Assembly (NCBI GenBank): GCA_025174535.1
Contig: JALBUN010000006.1
Coordinates: forward strand, 186,001 to 250,000
Source: Cantharellus purpuraceus
Taxonomy: Eukaryota > Basidiomycota > Agaricomycetes > Cantharellales > Hydnaceae
Direction of reading: 5' to 3'
Length of the DNA stretch: 64,000 nucleotides
Part shown: positions 36,421 to 47,471 of the stretch, piece by piece
Position numbering within the stretch: the first letter of the stretch is position 1
How the letters are laid out: every line of letters begins with the position of its first letter
The notes under the pieces: generated by a model
The model's database searches: none
Told to the model about the DNA's origin: nothing
What the model saw: the letters and a program-made list of their open reading frames with translations, nothing else
Position numbers and translations under genes: made by a program

Positions 36421-36600
36421 GCTTCACCCTTCCATTCATAATTAAGGAAGGCATGGTGTTAGTCTCTTTAAGGAGAAGACGGCCTTATGCCATTCAGTTT
36501 GTGCTTCCTCACTATGCTTCACCATTCAACATTAAGGAAGGCATGATGTTAGTTCCTTCAAGGAGAAGACAGCCTTATGCTATTCAGTTTGTGCTTCCTC
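36421..36600. repeat. Tandem direct duplication, ~90 bp unit, two copies
   Basis: Copies at about 36421-36510 and 36516-36600 share ATTAAGGAAGGCATG, AAGGAGAAGAC, GCCTTATGC and ATTCAGTTTGTGCTTCCTC at a 90-base offset. The offset is a multiple of three, so an open frame (36408-36764) runs through both copies as a repeated peptide (IKEGM ... RRRQPYAIQFVLP), but no start context or family supports a gene. Confidence 0.8.
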
Positions 36601-37411
36601 AGGCTTATTGGCTTAGCTCCCCGAGATCCCGAAAGCCTCCAGCTTTAAATCCTACCACCCAAGTGTTTCGCATTGAGGATCTTATAGCTTATTGTGATGT
36701 CATGCACCATGCTAAAGCTTTCGAGACAACCTCTTCAATATTGAGAACATATCTTATACGCTAAAACCAGTATAGCTCGAGGCTGTATTGACATCGGTCC
36801 AAGTTGATGGTAATTACGAGCTAGTTGCCATATCACCAGTGGCTGTATCTTCTTTTTCGCCTTCCATAGCAGCACGAGGCACACGAGAACCCTGCACTGG
36901 ATGCACTACAAGCGATCGTCGATGCATCTCAACTCCCATTTGACCTTCCAAATACACGTAGTGCTCTCTACACACGTGTACGCACGGCCAGACTCGGCGG
37001 GGTTCCCTTGGTGGCTGGGCTCGATTCACCGACGCGTTCAGTGTGTGTGTGGCGCGGGATACATATCAATGCAGGATCTACATGCACGTTGTTGTTTGCG
37101 TGTTATTTAGACAGATGGCACACCTGAGCTATTATTTCGGCTGCGCCCCGTAAGTCCTGCCATTCGCAAATGCCGAGAGCGGTGCAGGGTAAGAGGTGGT
37201 CGTGCATTGTTCCATCGGCTTTCCAGGACTTCTATGCTCCAAAATAGACCGCTCTCCATCACAGTAATCCTTTACCTCTCGTCTCCGTCCACCACTCTAG
37301 TAATACATACAACCTGGGTGGCTCCGCACGCTGGCCTGCCTGCCTGCCTGGTGTCTTCACTCGTGTGTGTGAAGAGTTATACATTGTCTTCCATGATGAA
37401 AGAAAAGCGAA

Positions 37412-39684
37412 TTAGGCCGAGGTGGGGGGCTCCTTCTCGGGGTCTTGATACAATAGATGGATCTGTTCCATACGCAATAATGCCAGTGCCATGGATGGTC
37501 TTTGCATAGGATCCTCCAACCAGCAGCGTTCCAAAAACTGCCACAGGCCATCACCTTCGCCAAACACTGTAGGTCTCCGTGGCAACACCCCGCGTAAGAC
37601 AGCATGGCAGACTTCGACGCTATCCGCTATATAATGGAATGGTTCTTTCCCTGTCAAGACCTGGAGATAGTGACAATGCATTCGATCAGTCATAATTTCG
37701 AGGTGAATATAGCATGAAGAACCGACTTCGACGACAGTGCGTGCAAATGAGAAGACGTCACTAAAATGTGTGAGATGACGTCGTCCCTTGCGGATCACTT
37801 CCATAGCAGCCCAACGAGGAGACGGGCCAATAGACGTTGTAATGAATGGATCAGTTGACAAAGTCTCCAGCTCCTGCAGGATTGGATTTAATCCGAATCC
37901 AGATATGCATGCGGCCCCGCGGTCAGATAATAGGATATGGGTCTGTGGTCATAGTCAGTCGAGAAAGTCATATTGGGTCAAGAAGCAAACGTTGTCACCC
38001 CGCGGAGGTTTCCATGGACAATGGTTCGAGAGAAGCTGTGCACTGAATGATGTTCACAACAGTAGGGCCAAACTGAAACAAACTAGTTAGAGCGCACGTA
38101 CAATAATTCACCCCAGAGGCGACTTCGGTGAGCTGAACCCGTGTATAAGAATACCTCCTGCATTCAAATCCCAATGACAGTTGAAGACTCACAAATTTTA
38201 GCCTCGCCCCTTTCCCCACAATAGGTCGATGATGTTTCAGATATTCCATAAGGTTTCCGCGTGGAAGCCATGTAGATATAATAGCATGAAGTGGTCCTTG
38301 ATCTCGACAAAACCCACGCGTGCGCACGACATTTGGATGGCGAAGTTGGTGCAAGGCTTTTACCTCTTGCCAGACAATCTTTCCTAAACCATCAGCTGAT
38401 ACAAGCACAAAGTATTCGAAATAACACCCACGGAGCCTAGGCGAGTTTGCTCGTCTTGAGACACGTGTCCTGGGCACCGAATAACTTGCATGGCAACCTA
38501 GATTGAGGGCATGCCGTCTAAGATGGAACAAGTGATGTATAGGTTGCCCACGGCATACCTTGCGCTTCCCGAATGATCCCGTCCAGTCTGCTTTCCAGAT
38601 GTCGTAGGTTTCAGTACGAGTGGTAGGAAGGAGGTGCACCGGCTGGACTGCGCCTGTCAGATCGCGTGCGTTCACGTCTCGAAATCTGTTTGGAGATTCT
38701 GCGGGTGATGTATGTGGTCAGTCTTACACTGACTGGAGGGGGCGAAAACACTGAATCGTTCGTACTGCGAAACTGATCTACGGAGGGAGCCATAGACGCA
38801 ACTATCGACGATGCAGCGGCAGCGCTGGCACTCCGCTGACGTCCTACGTGCTGTCCTGGGGGAATCAGCGGACGTGCTTCAATATCGAACGTGTCAGTAG
38901 TTCCAGTCGGTAATGGCGATACTGCGGGTTCTGTCATAGGAGACGCAAGTTGGGATCCTACACGCGAAGTGGAATCGTCCAAACGTGGTCCTAACCCCCA
39001 CGACGCAAAGGTCTGGATCCATGACTCTGGTAGACCCTTTGCATCCTCATCAATACCCAGCGCAATTTCTCGGGGTCGGTATACTCACTGTGATCGCACT
39101 GGCGGCAGGGTCGTAGGTGACATGCATCTCGTGGCGAAAATTAGTTGGTTTTCCGATTTGCATCAATGGGCATCGCGCGTGGATATCATAAAACCAGGCG
39201 TGGAGTAATGCGACGTCCTTGAACAGGAGATACCACGTCTGGAACGATGTGCCCACGGCAAGGCAAAGTTGCCTGCCTTCCACTTGCTCGAGCAGACGGA
39301 CCTGCTTGAGTGGCAGAGCATGCGTACTTGCTGAACCCTGTGCAGGCATTGGGATTCAAGGTTGAAAGTAGAGGGTGGAGATTCTACCTCTCGTTGACAG
39401 GTGTATAGCCACTTATCGTCCAATACCAGCCAAACTTTCCGCGTCCACGCCCAGCTCCGCAGAATCTCGCGTTGTATTCCAACACATCCATTCCTCACGT
39501 GTTTAGGTGGGGGAGGCCATCCAAGCGTATCGTGCTTGATGTCTTTGCTGTCAAAACACAATCCCTTCACCGATATACACGAATCTGAGATCATCTTTTT
39601 GAGCATAGAGTTAGCCGGAGGGCTTGGAGGAGATCGAGGAGACTTGAATGAAGAGAACGACGTCCTTGAGGATGAAGCGGACAT
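37412..39684 (-). CDS. PH-CRIB protein with degenerate kinase domain (pseudokinase)
   Basis: Ten exons on the minus strand: 39388-39684, 39089-39337, 38766-39036, 38559-38698, 38428-38497, 38193-38383, 38102-38132, 37999-38042, 37727-37942, 37412-37660, giving 585 aa. Residues ~70-155 resemble the PH domain of Cla4-like PAKs (RKVWLVLDDKWLYT). Residues 160-175 are a CRIB motif (IGKPTNFRHEMHVTYD) followed by ITGLPESW, which should bind Cdc42/Rac GTPases. A Ser/Pro/Ala-rich linker leads to a TKL-like kinase fold (~300-585; HQLRHPNVVRTRGFC, LPRGNLMEYL, SDVFSFARTVVEVLTGKEPF, RCWLEDPMQRPS). Its catalytic residues are gone: the glycine loop is unrecognisable, VAIK is VAMQ (Gln323), HRD is HGN (Asn428) and DFG is GFG (Gly446). 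It is probably a scaffold in polarity or septin signalling. An upstream non-coding exon is possible. Exons 5 and 7 are short and rely on phase. Confidence 0.82.
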
Positions 39685-41226
39685 TGCACGACGAGGGAAG
39701 GCATCCAAGGGGTACGTGCACAGGAAGGTCTTGATGAGTATAGCACCCAAAGAAGGGGGAGCCGAGATATGCAGTTGCATCGGCTCAAGACAGGTAAGAT
39801 GTCTATTAATTTCCCAGGATGACGGACCAGCGCCTCTGAGATATACACCAAAATGGTGGACTCTGTTTGATTGCCATTCTCGTAATTCATATGATATCAG
39901 GAGGCTCATAATCAACTGTATGAATCAGTAACAATACTAGTAGAGGTAGCTTTGCCTGTTACGCCTTGTTCCACCTTTTTCTTTCTTTCTTTTTCTGGCA
40001 CCATCACGCTTCTTGGCTTGGGTGGGAGGGAAGCGAGTGTGGGAGTCGGCCGTGCCACCAGGAAATCTAGATGGAAAATCCATATTTGGATTGGTGATAA
40101 CATCATATACGTGGGGTTGCATCATGCAGTGTCCAAGTGAGTTATTGCTGAGTTTGAATTGAATGATGGCGGCGTCAGTTGTGGTGCCGCCGCTCAGGCC
40201 CAGGCCGGATTCTGTTGAAATTCATCCATGTGTCCACGTTGGTAGTTTTCTAGACACCGGCGAGCACATGGATTAGCAACAACGTCCCTCAAAGTAAGTA
40301 TGATTAGGGGGCAGGTGAAAGATATTTTGATTGATTGATCCTATCTCACCATCTAGGCTAACGGGATGTCTGATCGGGCCGTAATTGCGCGTGACAAAAC
40401 GTCACGTTTTATACCAACGCCTGGAGATGTCCAATTGCGACCCGGATTGCCATCACGGAAAAACGGTCACGGGATCACACACACACACATGTCCAGCTGA
40501 TCAACCATAGGGCAGAGATTAGCCCGGATTAAGTGATGGAAAACTTAAAAGTTTCTTGGGATGTTCCAACGTGCCAGACGATCTCAGTTCCCAGGCCGTT
40601 CCGCCTCACTCCTAGGTATGACAACTGGTGTGCCTTCCACACTGTGGCAATCAATCAGACTGCTCGGCTCTTTATGTGTTTGCGCGGGCATACTAGAGTG
40701 TTCGCGCTCTGACAGATCATCACGAACGACACTGCCGCTAAGCACTGTTTGGATGGCGGAAGAACAAGGTGGGTAGGCCGAGGGTTTACACAGGTGTCCC
40801 AGCACCTCCTTATTCCAACCTCTTCTAATTTTAATTACTTTGTCTCTGGCAGTTCCTTCTCAGTGGCGATGATCGTCGTTTGATGCGGTTGAAACGTGTC
40901 GAGTCCGAGGCTTCTACGAAATTCGCACTAGAACGGGCACCTCAACAGGGGCCTTCGAACGCTTATAGTCGACGGGATAAATGGGCTCGAGAACCTCCAT
41001 ATGTACAGGTATAAAAATAATCAATAAACAGCTGGAAGCCTGGCAAAGTTGGGCCGTCGGCAACAAACAGTTGAGCTACTCGCGCCTAAAGAGGTATGTA
41101 TGTACACACGTGAGAGAGTGTTGGCTAAAAGTACAAGAGGCGTTATGGCCATCATGATCGCTCAGGAAAAAAAAGGGAGTCGCAAAGGCTGTGGCCGAAA
41201 CCCGAAGAAAAAAAAGGAAAGTTTGG
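39685..41226. other. Intergenic region with a dispersed repeat and exon-like fragments
   Basis: It contains the dispersed repeat at 40320-40649. Downstream, 40853-41008 is an open 52-codon block with AG before it and GT after it (SGDDRRLMRLKRVESEAS and RRDKWAREPPYVQ), and 41049-41093 is a second small block ending at GTATGT. They look like exons of a basic, charged protein, but I could not find a first exon in phase, so they may be remnants of a duplicated gene. Confidence 0.35.
40320..40649 (+). repeat. Dispersed repeat, copy 1 (same sequence at 63676-64000)
   Basis: From AGATATTTTGATTGATTGAT to CCACACTGTGGCA this stretch matches 63676-64000 in the same orientation with scattered substitutions and small indels: three extra bases after CACCATC, an extra CACACACACACATGTC block in this copy, and a GTTATCTATT block missing here. 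The second copy runs off the window end, so the full unit is longer than 330 bp or ends just there. It has no LTR-like TG...CA ends that I can see. Confidence 0.88.
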
Positions 41227-42459
41227 CTATCGCAGCATGCGACTGCCCGTCTCTTCCGAGTCAATCGTCACCGTGATGGACCGGTCTTGCATGGTCTGCT
41301 GATGCTGCATCGACGAACCCTGACCACTTTGGTTTCCTGAAAACATGACTTCAGACTTGTTCAGGTCCTTGTTTGACAGTATGCAGTTATTGAAGAGGAC
41401 GAGAAGCGTATTCGTGTATAGTTTGCCGAGGATGATGCCAGACACTTGATGCAGGCCGTTGTGTTGCGAGAGGTAAAACACAAGGTCAATGATCGCCGCC
41501 AGGGCGGTCACAGTGCCTGTCTCGATGGTGAGGCGTATGACTACGTTTGGAAAGTTAATATCAGTAACCAGATATATCTGAAAGGACAAACGTCGGGTAA
41601 GGACATGGTTCATGCCTCCGATGGCTTTCTTCCTGCTCTTCAGCAGCTGAATTATAATATAGGACTGTTAGGTATAGTAGCGGTGAGGGTGAGGAAACGC
41701 ACGTAGTACGTCATGCTGGTGGCGATAACGGTGTCGGCCAGTGCACTCCCCCCAAGCCGGATCCCAACGGCGCGAATCAATCCTATTGCATGATCGGCCT
41801 CGCTTGGGTCAATGGTCAGCTTCCAACGGTAGTCCTTCAGTATTCGCGTGGAGCCTTTAGGCAATGCAATTGAACTCGTACGTAAAATACAACGACAGCA
41901 GCGCCTCCGAGCTGGAGATATACGGGAAATGCAATGACGCAGAAGGCGGCAAGCGAATTTGAGAAGGTCCATTGGGACAATGCTTCTGTCTCCGTGGGAA
42001 CAGCAGGAGGGATGGTTACTTTTGACACTTCGGCAAGCACCATCGTCCATGAGATGCAGCGACACCTGGTACACGCCAGCCAAAAAAAAGCTGTCAATAT
42101 GGAGAACACACCTGAAATACAAAGCCCACGACGCTGGAAAGCACAGGGACATTCAACCAGGAAGTGTATAGCTCATAGAACATATCCATATATCCCCAGC
42201 CAATAACAAACTACTGGAAAACATTGTAGGTGGCTGAACACGTTTGGACCGAGTCGATCACGTATAAGCCATACACTGCAAAAATAATTGAACAGTGGAC
42301 GTGAATGCGCTAGTCTCTAGCACACACCCAGACATTTGATGAGCCTTCAATCTTTGGGAAAATTCACGTAAATCTGCACCCTTAAATGCCTAGCAGTGCC
42401 CAGTTGAACACGAGGGCAATCAATCTCGGACCCGCGCTAAAACCAGGCTAGACATCAGT
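41227..42459 (-). pseudogene. Decayed multi-spanning membrane protein gene (DUF6534 type)
   Basis: Read on the minus strand, the order of the agaricomycete DUF6534-type membrane protein family is recognisable: GPRLIALVFNWALLG (near 42420-42375), VQIYVNFPKD then RLIKCL (42370-42320), YGLYVIDSVQT (near 42270), FVIGWG, WLNVPVLSSVVGFVFQ (to 42110), FFFGWRVY, then RLGGSALADTVIATSMTYY (41760-41705), KAIGGMNHVLTRRL, VIRLTIETGTVTALAAIIDL and a C-terminal tail ending at 41227. It is disabled: a frame jump after LLG, a TGA inside FPKD-RLIK, a TAG where the family has Trp (NVFQ-stop-FVIG), and an intron shrunk to about 21 bases after GFVFQ. The 3' half is still open. Intact members span the membrane about seven times; their role is unknown. 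Confidence 0.75.
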
Positions 42460-45383
42460 TCACAAGAAGAGGAAGCGAGACACATTTCAAGCGCTAAGAA
42501 AAGTGAATTTACAGCCAGACAATGTCATGATGACTTACGTGGCGGGTGTAGGGTTAAGATGATGGAGGACCATGGTGCCACGGGTTAGCCTGGACTGCTT
42601 GACTTGAAGCAGTGTAGATTTATAGTTGGTGGTGCTGTGCGAGACGACCCCTATTCCTGTTGAAACAGTGCCTGTGCATGGTACTTGTGTCACATTAATA
42701 TATCGGCTCTATTAAATGTAAGCTTGAAGTCGGTACATCGACGCTCTGACACATCATCATGGACAACACCGCTGGGGATGAGCGTGACCGCGTGGATGGA
42801 GGAAGGACAGGATGGCAGCTGGGGGACACTTTGTATTATACGGATGTGCTCGCTCTGTAATACTTCTTCTGCTGGGGCATGACATAGCCTTCAGGGTGTA
42901 GGATCAATCGGAAGAAACCGTTGGGTTTCGCGAGGTACCTTGGCGCTTCTCAACATGGCGGAAAGCAGCGCAAAGGAAGTATCATTGCCCGCAGTGATTG
43001 TGGCAAGGTGTTAGCCGCGTCTGGACTTGATTCGTATATGCCCTACATCAAGTGTCAGTGAATTGCGGATTCATGGCCAAATGAAAATATACCTGAGCTA
43101 TAGCGAGTGATCAACTGGCTCAATGAATCACCGCGTTTTGACGGTTTGTATGTAGAGGGTGAGTGATTATGACCGACAGTGAGCGGCCGGCGTATTCTCA
43201 TGTACATATATTCCTAGTTTCGAGTATGCGATCTGTTCAGATCTCATGATTAATTCTGGCATGCATCAATGAGATTGACATGTTGTGATTGATCCAATGA
43301 TATGCAACAACAAATAATATTTATGGTCAAAAACTGATTAATTCAGAAGCAAGGGTCAATCTGAGACAAATTGCTTGAATGATTGTCCTCCTTGGTGAGG
43401 TTGATTCCTGTGATGATGAGGCCATGGGCTGTGATGATGCAGGAGCAGGCAATAACTTGTCTGCTGTAGTGCATGATGATGATGCTACAGGGGCCAAGCA
43501 CACCATAGTGACCTTGGTCTTGTATGTATGTAGGAGGGACTTTTAATGCAGCCTTGGACTGGCTCATATGGGTCCTGGTTGTCCTTGAACAACTTGTGAT
43601 AATCTTTATGATTAGACTTTGCAACATCATCCTTAATGCTGTGGATGAACCATGGCCACACAATTCTTAGGGCTGCCTTCACTGATGAGGTGGAGAGCTC
43701 TGGTGTTGAGTCTCAATTAAGTGTGAGACATAGTTATTGCACTTTTTACACCCTTGAGAGTGATGGATGGCAACACTTCCATGCCATCTGCTAATCTTTC
43801 AAGTCATCACATATTGATGACTTTGAATCATCACTGCAGCACTCATTATGGGTGCTGCAGACATGGAAGGTTGTTCAACTTCCATTGGATGCTCATCCCA
43901 AGTATCCATCATCTCCCTTCTGGGAGATGACATTTTGATGAGGGGTTATGAGGGGACATCAATGGACAATGTGATGAAAGCCTCTAAGCCAAGTCAAATT
44001 GAAGGATAGTGAAATTACACAAGCTATCTACTCCTTATATAGATATAAGAGTGCCCATGGATAACACCCCTGAGTGACCCAACATTCAGGGTGCACAGCA
44101 CTATCTAATATCATGATAGACAAATCATCTCATACATGTTGTAAGGGAGCTACACTCCTTATGTGAAGATCAGGCTGCTCTCATACTATTTGAACATCCC
44201 ACTTGCCAATCTGACATTCCTATGGTACATTTATTAATTTGATTGGTTACTTCTTTTATTGTTCCACATCACAACCATGCTATCTCCTTATTATTCACAC
44301 TTTCAACAACATATTCCACACTGTTCCACACCCTATTCCATCTGTTCCACACCCTATTCCACTGCATTCCACTGTATATTCCACAATTTATATAACCGAT
44401 TCATTAGAAATCTATAAAAGGAACACACATTTAGATAGAATAGGACAGTTTTACCTCTGTTTGTTGATACTACTTACAACAAACTCACTGGAACCTACTT
44501 GTCACAAAGAAACAAAGTTATCATTGGTGTTATGACTATATTCATTAATGCCCAGATCCCCATCCAATCCACCCAGATCCCCACACATATGAGATCTATA
44601 CTCCATTTGAAAATTGTCACATCTCCATTTAGTCTATCCAATCATCACTGCTGTTCCTGCCCATCCATCTCCAGTTCTGCTGATGCTGATGCATCACCAT
44701 AGGAACCTGGACACCCATCCCCATTGGACTTGGACATACTCATGTAAGGCTTTTGGCCTCAGAGATTCCTCACCAGAGTAATTATTATTAGATTTCAAAT
44801 GTATTTAAGTCATGCTGCTGGGGACTTCATTCCCAGTTCAAATATCAAATCACATCTAGGTCCTAAGTCTGATCCAAAACTAGTTAAAATCCTACTCTGT
44901 ATCTGAAATCTCAGACACTGGTATTAGTGAGGGTGCAGCACATAAGCTGAAGCCAAGTCCATCTTGATTGTCATGACCCACTCTGACTCTGACTCCATCC
45001 TCTAACCTCAAACTCTGACCTCCCATTGGACCTAGTGCATAACAATTGGACACATCAGTAACAACACACAGCACAACAAGGGTACTTACAGTGTCCATAC
45101 TATGTCAGGGATTGACTAAAGATAATGGAATAGGGGTAGAACCATGGTAATGCACTCCCCAGGAGTCTCACATGGCAGTGGATAGAGGAACATACATGAT
45201 AGTAAAGTTCACCTGAAAGAGGTGGTGGTGGTTCAAAAAAACACCTTAGCCTTTTACAGCTATATCCAAGAATTTCCTATATGAATTTTTTTAATGACCA
45301 GGTCATGTGGATGTGACATGATTAATTATCACCTATGCCTTTCATGCTACCATGGGTAGCATGAGAGCAAAATGCTCCCTATG
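42460..45383. other. AT-rich, probably transposon-derived region without an identified gene
   Basis: From about 43.2 kb the base composition shifts toward A+T and short TGATGATG- and TTCCAC-type words become frequent. TTCCACACCCTATTCCA occurs twice in tandem near 44322-44360. A minus-strand frame at 43485-43682 (KAALRIVWPWFIHSIKDD) looks protein-like but I cannot place it. Inverted words such as TGATTCAAAG/CATCA and CTCCCATAGGGAG are common. I see no complete element or gene. Confidence 0.4.
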
Positions 45384-45388
45384 GGAGC
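45384..45388. repeat. Target-site duplication of the older solo LTR, left copy (GGAGC)
   Basis: GGAGC immediately precedes the TGTATGGG end of the older LTR at 45389; the same five bases follow its other end at 58520-58524. Confidence 0.85.
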
Positions 45389-45907
45389 TGTATGGGAACT
45401 GGTTTTCCTTGATTAACATCTTGTTTCCTGTCCCGAATCTATGTATTTTCGCTTCATGGCCTTAAAATATCAGCAAATATCAGCTGCTTTCTATTGATTT
45501 AGGGACAATCAAATATTCTCTATTTTTTCATATTTTTTTTGGGAATTTTCCATGCAGAAATGAGTCCACAACCTTGTTGTTCTGCTGGGCGAAGTTTTGG
45601 GACCCACATGGACCCACAAACCTTCGCAGATGTCAGCAGCTTTAAAGTCAGCCGGAGTCACCCGGACAACTGACTCATTTTTGATCACATGACTCATTTC
45701 AATCTCCAACTCAATCTGGTCACCACTGCCAGTAAATGCTCAATATCTTCACAACCACTGCACCTCCTAACTCCATTTTCAGTGGAGAGTTCAATAGAAG
45801 CTGTGCCTACCCATAGCTGTGCTGATCAGCCTGGGAAACAAAGTATTGACCGAGTTATTTGAGTAATGGTGACTCATGCAATGACTCCTGCCATGACTCA
45901 TACCATG
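45389..45907 (+). repeat. Older solo LTR, left part (interrupted by the young element)
   Basis: Starts with TGTATGGGAACTGG and is related to, but clearly diverged from, the LTR at 45908-47338: shared words include CTTCATGGCCTTAAAATATC, CAAATATTCTCTATTTTT, GGGAATTTTCCATGCAGAA and GACCCACA. It stops at CCATG (45903-45907) where the young retrotransposon inserted, and resumes at 57630-58519. The two parts together are about 1409 bp, matching the family LTR length. Confidence 0.88.
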
Positions 45908-47338
45908 TGTATGGGAATCACCTTTTCCCTATCAAATTCCATTTATGCAGCACCAATGTGCTATTCTTTGCTTTTCCATTCCTAAATATCAGCATATATT
46001 TGATGCTTGTACCTGGAATGGACTTATTCAAATATTCTCTATTTTTCCATATTTTTCTGGGAATATTCCATGCAGAACTCGGCCCAGAATCATTTATTTC
46101 TGCTGTGCTACAGTTGTGGACCCATAGGCGCCCACAAACCTTCGCACAGCCGGCTCTCCCCTTTTGGACCAGGCATTTGGCCTCAATTCAAGCTCAGATG
46201 TCTCTGATCAATAAATATTCTGTAACTTAACAACCACAGCCTCTCTGGGCACTATTTTCCGTGGAGATCATCACATGACATGTGGCTATCCATGGCTGTC
46301 CAAACCAGTGCAGAAAACAGGGTGGACACCCTTCTTTTTGCCTGATCAGTGCCTAGCTCAGGGATCAGATCAGCTGATGGGTGATCAAATCAGGTGATTG
46401 CCTTGGAATATTCTACCCCTTTCCATAACATTCTAGCTGTTTCCTTCTATTATTAGATAGAACTTTCCAGAACCATTATTCAGCTCCTGATCAGTGTTAG
46501 TGCTGTGATCAGATCCTGTGATTGGCTTGGAATATTCTACCCCTTTCTTCCACCTTCCACAACCTTCCAGTAGCTTCCATCTATTAATAGGTAGAATATT
46601 CCAGAAGCATTAGTCAGCCCCTGTAAATACAATATATAAGGAGGCCATTCTGCCTCTGAAAGAAAACATATCATCATATTCTACCCATCTTCTGCACACC
46701 AGTGTGACTAGAGTGACATACAGTGTCATCCTCTATCTCAGTAACTGTTGATTACCAGTTCAAGGATCTTTTACAGTTGTGTAACTGTACTTGATTGCAC
46801 TTCAAGTAGTGATATTCCTGCTTTGGGCGTGAGTGTAGTATCTGCCTCACGTGACTACGAATCTACAGGGTGAGATTGTCTGTCGATAGTCCTGCCATTA
46901 GTGCTCTTGTTTAAGTAACTAGTGTGTACTGCCTTTGCAGAGCATTAGAAGCTTGAACTCGTGTGAAGCAGTTGCTAGACTACTTCACACATCGCTGTTA
47001 CCCGCTTCTGAGTGCCACTGGTTGGACGGTTGGATTCATCCACCTACTTCCTTTAGCCTCTAAGTGCATTCCCCTCTTTTTGGAATATCTGGACCCCTAA
47101 GCGTCCGTGAACTCTAGACTCTGGAAGTCTTATTCATTTCTTGCTGCTAAGAAACGTATTACCTTTCTGCGTATAGTCTGCATTGACCAATACAAAGGAT
47201 TGTAACCAAAGTACAAACGTTAAATCGTTTCTGGAGTTGTGCTGCAGCAGGGTTTGATATTCTTCTCAGCTGTTCATTCACGGAATTGTGGTGATTTAGA
47301 GTTTGCCCTAACACCATAATTTTGCGGGTTCCAAAACA
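45908..47338 (+). repeat. 5' LTR of the young element
   Basis: TGTATGGGAATCACC ... TTCCAAAACA. It contains a TATA-like box near 46632 and AATAAA near 46209. Equal in length to the 3' LTR and nearly identical. Confidence 0.96.
46630..46641 (+). promoter_or_regulatory. TATA-like box of the LTR promoter
   Basis: ACAATATATAAGG just upstream of GGCCATTCTGCCTCTGAAA. The same segment is kept in the older and minus-oriented LTR copies (for example ATATAAAAGG near 57812), as expected for a conserved promoter. The transcription start itself cannot be seen. Confidence 0.5.
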
Positions 47339-47471
47339 TTTGGTGGACACTCTGGGAATTGCTTAAGCAGTGTCTAGAGTGTAGATTCTAAGCACCATTG
47401 CAGATATAACCCGACCTTCTATCACTAAGTCTTTACTCAATATAGTTTCTCGTAATCTGGAACAAACCGAT
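47339..47471 (+). other. Leader between 5' LTR and gag-pol, including the primer-binding position
   Basis: The first bases after the LTR are TTTGGTGGACACTCTGGG, where the primer-binding site should lie. I could not match them to a particular tRNA 3' end by eye. Confidence 0.5.

Larger units (their letters stand above)
33815..37411. other. Gene-poor region of 3.6 kb
   Basis: I recognise no gene. Small frames (34241-34480, 35117-35362, 35718-35984) have no family features. The region contains a perfect hairpin at 35727-35763 and a 90-bp direct duplication at 36421-36600, both listed separately. Confidence 0.5.

Noticed and set aside
36408..36764. 118-codon plus-strand gene with a repeated peptide
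   Set aside because: The frame stays open because a 90-bp duplication is a multiple of three; no start context, splice partners or family.
38611..38982. Separate 123-codon minus-strand gene
   Set aside because: It is the linker exon of the PH-CRIB pseudokinase read through its donor site into the intron.
45859..46230. Plus-strand frame repeated at 56189-56516
   Set aside because: Identical frames inside the two LTRs; chance reading of LTR sequence.
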